Source of the DNA: Prevotella sp. CAG:891
GTDB taxonomy: Bacteria; Bacteroidota; Bacteroidia; Bacteroidales; Bacteroidaceae
Length of the DNA stretch: 9,363 nt
Direction: 5' to 3'
Assembly: GCA_000437675.1 (NCBI GenBank)
Contig: FR901671.1
Coordinates: 1-9,363, forward strand
Shown piece after piece: positions 6,164-9,363 of this stretch (positions are counted from its first letter, which is position 1; every line of letters begins with the position of its first letter). The translations under genes and the position numbers were made by a program. The notes under the pieces are model-generated. The model was not told where the DNA came from. It ran no database searches and worked only from the letters and a program-made list of their open reading frames with translations.

Positions 6164-7300
6164 TTACTTATCGGCTGTCTTTGCGCACGAAACTATTGAT
6201 GCTTTCAAATACTCCCTTGCCACCTTTCTTTCGGCATTCAGAATACTTTCCGACTTACTAAAGTCCATAATTTCATCCTGCGCATTTTCAGATTGAGGTT
6301 CATATCTATACTCCAAATGCAACTTTTTCAACAGCGAAACAACCCTACTACTTTGCGAATGAGCAGCTCCATAGTTTCGGTCAAACACAAAAAATGGGGT
6401 GTGCAGATTGATTGAGAAAGCAGTACCATGAAATGAGTCGGTCACAACCATCTCGGCATTATCCACCAAACTCAGAAAATCAAGTGGTCCACTTGGCACC
6501 AATTTATCGGCATAGCTCATATCAGTATGTTCGTAGGGAATTGCTATCACCTCACACTGAAATTTTTCTTTCAATCTTCCGATACACTGCTTTGCCTGCT
6601 CTGACGGAGCGTCCAGAAAGTATGCCAATATGTACTTACTCTTTTGTCGGGGAATAACCAAATAGTTTCTCCACGTGTTGCCATCCAGCAGCAGTGTTGG
6701 GTCTAACAAATGCAAAGCCGTCCTTCCACAAACGTTCTTGATTAACTTTACACCGCTATCTTCTCGAACCGAAATACAATCCACCTCGTTAATCCACTTT
6801 TTCAACTTTTCTTCATTGAACGGAGCAATAAAGTCATGCCCTAGGCTGGTAGCAAAGGAAATTCGTTTACCTTCAGGTGCAAAACGCAGGTAATACATGG
6901 GGTCTACATATAAGGATGTAGGATTCCAAAGTTGGTCGCTGCCGGCCACACAAGCTATTGCTATTTTAGCCTCTTCCTTAAGCAACTTCCAACTCATACG
7001 CTGGGGTTGCAGATAATTTTCTTCAAAATCCTCAAACCTTTGCACAGAGTCTCCCACCAACGACTTTTGGTACGAATTCTTATAGGCTTTTAAAGTCTTT
7101 GAATCAGCTGTCAAAAGTGTACGCCACAATATAGTCAGCAACTTTCCAAGCCTAACATCTCGTCCTTTTATCACACTTTTCCTTGCTACTAATTCACAGT
7201 CATAGCCCAACTCTTTGATAATGCACTTTGTGGCATAAGTCTGCAAACTTGAACCATAATTATAGCCGGAAAACAATGTGGTTAATAGTATTTTATTCAT
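6164..7300 (-). CDS. Polysaccharide pyruvyl transferase family protein
   Basis: A 378-residue protein of the polysaccharide pyruvyl transferase family (WcaK/AmsJ/CsaB type), whose characterised members move pyruvate from phosphoenolpyruvate onto a sugar as a ketal. Visible family marks are GYNYGSSLQTYA (12-23) at the N-terminus, AGSDQLWNP (119-127), ISVRED (176-181), DPTLLL (200-205) and VTDSFHG (286-292), whose His291 matches a conserved histidine of the family. The protein is soluble with no signal peptide. Its start follows a 44-nt gap and an A-rich leader containing AAGG. The next gene downstream encodes an FrhB/FdhB-like iron-sulfur protein, a neighbour often seen with this family in glycan loci. 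Many members paired this way have no proven activity, so true pyruvylation of the repeat unit is inference. Confidence 0.9.
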   Translation of the reverse strand: MNKILLTTLFSGYNYGSSLQTYATKCIIKELGYDCELVARKSVIKGRDVRLGKLLTILWRTLLTADSKTLKAYKNSYQKSLVGDSVQRFEDFEENYLQPQRMSWKLLKEEAKIAIACVAGSDQLWNPTSLYVDPMYYLRFAPEGKRISFATSLGHDFIAPFNEEKLKKWINEVDCISVREDSGVKLIKNVCGRTALHLLDPTLLLDGNTWRNYLVIPRQKSKYILAYFLDAPSEQAKQCIGRLKEKFQCEVIAIPYEHTDMSYADKLVPSGPLDFLSLVDNAEMVVTDSFHGTAFSINLHTPFFVFDRNYGAAHSQSSRVVSLLKKLHLEYRYEPQSENAQDEIMDFSKSESILNAERKVAREYLKASIVSCAKTADK

Positions 7301-7344
7301 TAACCTTGTTTTTTCTAATTATTCTACTAACAAAACATGCTAAG

Positions 7345-8175
7345 CTATTTTTTCACTATAATAGTTTTCAATACACCGAGCAATCGTACGAAATAATATG
7401 ACAATTTATAATCAAAAGGTTTTGAAAAATAAATCTTAGTATAGGCGTAAGCCATAAGCCATCCATTCTTGAACATATAGCCCCATGTATGATGCCCAGT
7501 ATATGCACTGTTTTCTCTATATCTTCTATAATAGATTGCATGCTGTGAAGTGAAAGATACCTTGTGTATTTTATCTGATATTAAAAACATATAAAGGCTA
7601 TCCTCTCCGTTTTTGAAACGCACATCAAACCTTCTTCCCTGTATGAAGCTCATTGGAATGAGCTTCATACAAGGTCCGGAAAAAAATTTCCGAACCCTGG
7701 ATGTTAGGCTTTTACACTGATAATTTATACAATAATTATATGCCTCTGTAATGTTATAAGGTAACTGCTCCTCTATTTTTCCATCATTAAAAGCATACGG
7801 ATAACACAGCGATACGGTGTCAGGTGTAGCTATCTCGTACAGTTCTTCCAAATAAGTGGGAGAAATGAAGTCATCATCGTCAATAAACGTCACGTAGTCG
7901 CCCTTAGCGCAGTCAAGGGCTATGTTGCGTGCATTGCTCACTCCGCCCTCATCGGTTTGAATGTAGTTCACATTCATCCCTTGCATTCGATCATCTATAT
8001 ACTGCTGGATGTTACTTTTCCAAGGTTCGCAACAACCATTCAACACTAAGATTACCTCAAAATCTTCTTTAGGAAAAGTTTGAGCAACCAATGAATTCAG
8101 ACATTCCCAAAGATAATCTTGGGGTTTATAAGTGGGTATAATAACAGATATCTTCATAAAATAGTTACATTTCAT
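7345..8175 (-). CDS. GT2 family glycosyltransferase with an internal palindrome
   Basis: A 276-residue GT2 enzyme, probably adding another sugar to the same repeat unit. ISVIIPTYK (9-17) opens the GT-A domain. The usual DGS is replaced by LNG (45-47), a variant seen in parts of GT2. GGVSNARN (77-84) and DDDD (99-102) follow, and NGEDSLY (189-195) holds the likely catalytic acid. Y-R-R-Y-R-E-N-S (216-223) matches a late conserved element. The ATG at 8175 overlaps the upstream stop as ATGA. Met7 (8157) is an equally plausible start, because family members often begin M-K-I-S, and it would leave a 14-nt gap. Residues 169-179 are encoded by a near-perfect DNA palindrome (see the repeat entry), yet the frame is intact and the region fits the family pattern, so the gene looks functional. 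A+T is very high near the 3' end. Confidence 0.92.
   Translation of the reverse strand: MKCNYFMKISVIIPTYKPQDYLWECLNSLVAQTFPKEDFEVILVLNGCCEPWKSNIQQYIDDRMQGMNVNYIQTDEGGVSNARNIALDCAKGDYVTFIDDDDFISPTYLEELYEIATPDTVSLCYPYAFNDGKIEEQLPYNITEAYNYCINYQCKSLTSRVRKFFSGPCMKLIPMSFIQGRRFDVRFKNGEDSLYMFLISDKIHKVSFTSQHAIYYRRYRENSAYTGHHTWGYMFKNGWLMAYAYTKIYFSKPFDYKLSYYFVRLLGVLKTIIVKK
7637..7674. repeat. Near-perfect palindrome inside a GT2 coding sequence
   Basis: Arms TGTATGAAGCTCATT (7640-7654) and AATGAGCTTCATACA (7657-7671) are exact reverse complements over 15 bp, separated only by GG (7655-7656). One mismatch (7639 C against 7672 A) is followed by two more pairs (7637-7638 with 7673-7674). In the sense RNA, read from the minus strand, the mismatch becomes U-G, giving an 18-bp stem with a tiny loop. 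It encodes C-M-K-L-I-P-M-S-F-I-Q (169-179) in frame. What it does is unknown: an RNA hairpin, a cruciform, or the product of template-switch mutation are all possible. Confidence 0.9.
7673..7696. repeat. Second hairpin beside the GT2 palindrome, with a 7-base T run
   Basis: CGGAAA (7677-7682) and TTTCCG (7687-7692) pair across AAAA. After one mismatch (7676 C, 7693 A) three further pairs extend the arms to 10 nt. In the sense RNA this mismatch is also a G-U pair. The outermost bases 7673-7674 are shared with the neighbouring palindrome, so the ends of the two stems compete. The sense strand holds seven consecutive T (7680-7686), a possible slippage site inside the coding sequence. Confidence 0.7.
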
Positions 8176-9122
8176 CTTATCATTTTATGTAGAAAAAAGC
8201 CTAACTTTAAACTTAAACCAAATGCAACCCCCTCTAACTGATACTTAAGGTTCTTGCTCTTAATCATGGCTCGAAACAAATGCTTTTGCGACGTAAGTGC
8301 TTTATACAAACCAGATTGGTCAGACTTCGAAAGCTGTCTGTAACCGAAAAGCAACGTATTCATACATAAGCCTACTTGACGGTAAAAGGCTTCGGTACAA
8401 GGTTTGTCCATCTGCTGTTGCTTGACAAAATCCATCAAACTGTTCATTACATAAATGATGTCAATGCCGTTTTTCAATCTGAACTTAGAAGTGATGCTAC
8501 CCGAAGTCCGTTGCAGATAATTATAGCTCACCTCGGTATCTGAGGCTATTCGTTCTGCCAAATAAGTAGCCCTTGGTTTAAACTCGGAATCCTCATGGTA
8601 AATGCCCCTTACAAACTGCAAACCATTTTTTCTTAAAAATTCTGTTCGATACACACAGAATTGAGCTGGGGCAGGCAGACCGCCATGAATAGTCACTTGC
8701 TTGCCAGACTTTAATCCATCAATTATCGTAAAAGGGGCATCTTTATTTAAAGAAGCATCCTCATAAGTATAGCGGTATTGCAACTGCAAAATATCCAAAT
8801 CATCTTTTAGTTTGTTAGTAATTCTACCCAGACAGTTTGGTTCAATCCAATCATCAGAATCAACAAACCATACGTATTCACCTTGAGCTACTTGTAAGCC
8901 TGCATTTCGTGCCGCACTAAGACCTTGATTTTCTTGATTTATAACCGAAATATTGGAGAAGTCTTTCACCAGAGTATTAATAATACCTGCACTTTTGTCG
9001 GTAGAACCGTCATTGACGACAATTATTTCAAAGTCAGAACAATTCTGTAAAGCACAGCTTTGAACGCATTTTTCCACATAATGCTCTACATTATAAACGG
9101 GTATTATTATAGATATAATCAT
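8172..9122 (-). CDS. GT2 family glycosyltransferase (GT-A fold)
   Basis: A 316-residue enzyme expected to transfer a sugar from a nucleotide donor to the growing lipid-linked repeat unit on the cytoplasmic side of the inner membrane. The N-terminus has the GT2 opening ISIIIPVYN (3-11), then the nucleotide-binding NDGS (37-40), NQGLSAARN (65-73, QENQ context), and the metal-binding DSDD (88-91). HEDSEF (176-181) supplies the probable catalytic acidic residue. Y-x-x-R-x-x-S-I near 202-210 fits this family of capsule enzymes. No strong membrane anchor is visible; the C-terminal 90 residues are basic and amphipathic and may bind the membrane. The start is directly supported by the family N-terminus. 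It overlaps the upstream polymerase-like gene by 32 nt and the downstream GT2 by 4 nt (ATGA). Donor and acceptor sugars cannot be read from the sequence. Confidence 0.93.
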   Translation of the reverse strand: MIISIIIPVYNVEHYVEKCVQSCALQNCSDFEIIVVNDGSTDKSAGIINTLVKDFSNISVINQENQGLSAARNAGLQVAQGEYVWFVDSDDWIEPNCLGRITNKLKDDLDILQLQYRYTYEDASLNKDAPFTIIDGLKSGKQVTIHGGLPAPAQFCVYRTEFLRKNGLQFVRGIYHEDSEFKPRATYLAERIASDTEVSYNYLQRTSGSITSKFRLKNGIDIIYVMNSLMDFVKQQQMDKPCTEAFYRQVGLCMNTLLFGYRQLSKSDQSGLYKALTSQKHLFRAMIKSKNLKYQLEGVAFGLSLKLGFFLHKMIR

Positions 9123-9363
9123 TTCTTAAATAATCTTTTGTCCGACAATATTTATCAATTAAAAAAGCAAAAATTAGTTGGAAAACAAAACCTCTACCAA
9201 AAGGATAGCCCGTACCCAAACAGGTACATAAAACACCAACAAAATAATAAGCTGTTAAAAAAGGACTTTTCAAGCAAAAGCGATACAACACATTATAAAT
9301 AAATGCCACTATTATAGGTCCAATAAAAGCTCCCATTATACCAAAATCACGCATATAATAAAA
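9091..9363 (-). CDS. Partial membrane protein, probable C-terminus of a Wzy-type polysaccharide polymerase
   Basis: Only the last 90 residues are visible. The frame is open to the window edge: the three codons before the first visible Met read F-Y-Y with no stop, so the true start lies outside. The fragment is very hydrophobic and begins near a D-F-G-x-x-G motif (visible residues about 6-11), followed by two or more likely membrane helices and a short basic, Asn-rich tail. A D-F-G element followed by a glycine-rich helix is common near the C-terminus of oligosaccharide repeat-unit polymerases, which join lipid-linked repeat units at the periplasmic face of the inner membrane. A locus of this kind needs such a polymerase and no other candidate is visible. 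A Wzx flippase or another multi-pass protein remains possible. The stop lies 32 nt inside the next gene, suggesting coupled translation. Confidence 0.6.
   Translation of the reverse strand, partial: FYYMRDFGIMGAFIGPIIVAFIYNVLYRFCLKSPFLTAYYFVGVLCTCLGTGYPFGRGFVFQLIFAFLIDKYCRTKDYLRNDYIYNNTRL

Noticed and set aside
7637..7674. Invertible DNA switch of the kind that controls Bacteroides capsule promoters
   Set aside because: Those switches have inverted repeats flanking a promoter segment of substantial length; here the arms are only 2 nt apart and lie inside a coding sequence.
288..9302. Many plus-strand open frames of 60 to 150 codons
   Set aside because: All lie opposite strong minus-strand genes, have no recognisable domains, and read like antisense of coding sequence.

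Overview
The window reads as the 3' end of a surface-polysaccharide (capsule or exopolysaccharide) biosynthesis locus, most likely from the Bacteroidales (Bacteroides, Phocaeicola or Prevotella type). The taxonomic call rests on the gene set (GT2 enzymes, pyruvyl transferase, F420-hydrogenase-beta-like protein, a late DegT aminotransferase and small phosphoglycosyl transferase, then a WbuC cupin) and on A-rich leaders that mostly lack strong Shine-Dalgarno sites. It is inference; no rRNA or housekeeping gene is present. All genes lie on the minus strand, so transcription runs from base 9363 to base 1.

Right part (9363 to 2850): a partial membrane protein that looks like the C-terminus of a Wzy-type polymerase, two GT2 glycosyltransferases, a polysaccharide pyruvyl transferase-family protein, an iron-sulfur FrhB/FdhB-like protein, an ExoA-like GT2 with membrane segments, and a NTP_transf_5-family nucleotidyltransferase-like protein. 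Overlaps of 32, 4 and 1 nt and gaps of 4, 20 and 44 nt make this a tight operon. Together they would assemble, modify and polymerise a lipid-linked repeat unit.

Left part (2677 to 228): a DegT/DnrJ/EryC1/StrS sugar aminotransferase, a small monotopic phosphoglycosyl transferase that would start the repeat unit on undecaprenyl phosphate, and a WbuC-family cupin. This block is visibly richer in G+C than the right part. A roughly 175-bp gap with several inverted repeats, one terminator-like, separates the two blocks. The PGT has its own 98-bp leader with two possible hairpins. The last 227 bases hold only a weak candidate small ORF.

Three starts were moved inward from the longest open frame: the nucleotidyltransferase-like gene to 3959 (TAATG junction), the aminotransferase to 2671, and the phosphoglycosyl transferase to 1286.

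The most unexpected structure is a near-perfect palindrome inside the second GT2 gene (7637-7674): two 15-bp arms separated by 2 nt, with a second hairpin directly beside it. In the sense RNA the outer mismatch of each becomes a G-U pair. I found no CRISPR array, tRNA, rRNA or insertion sequence.
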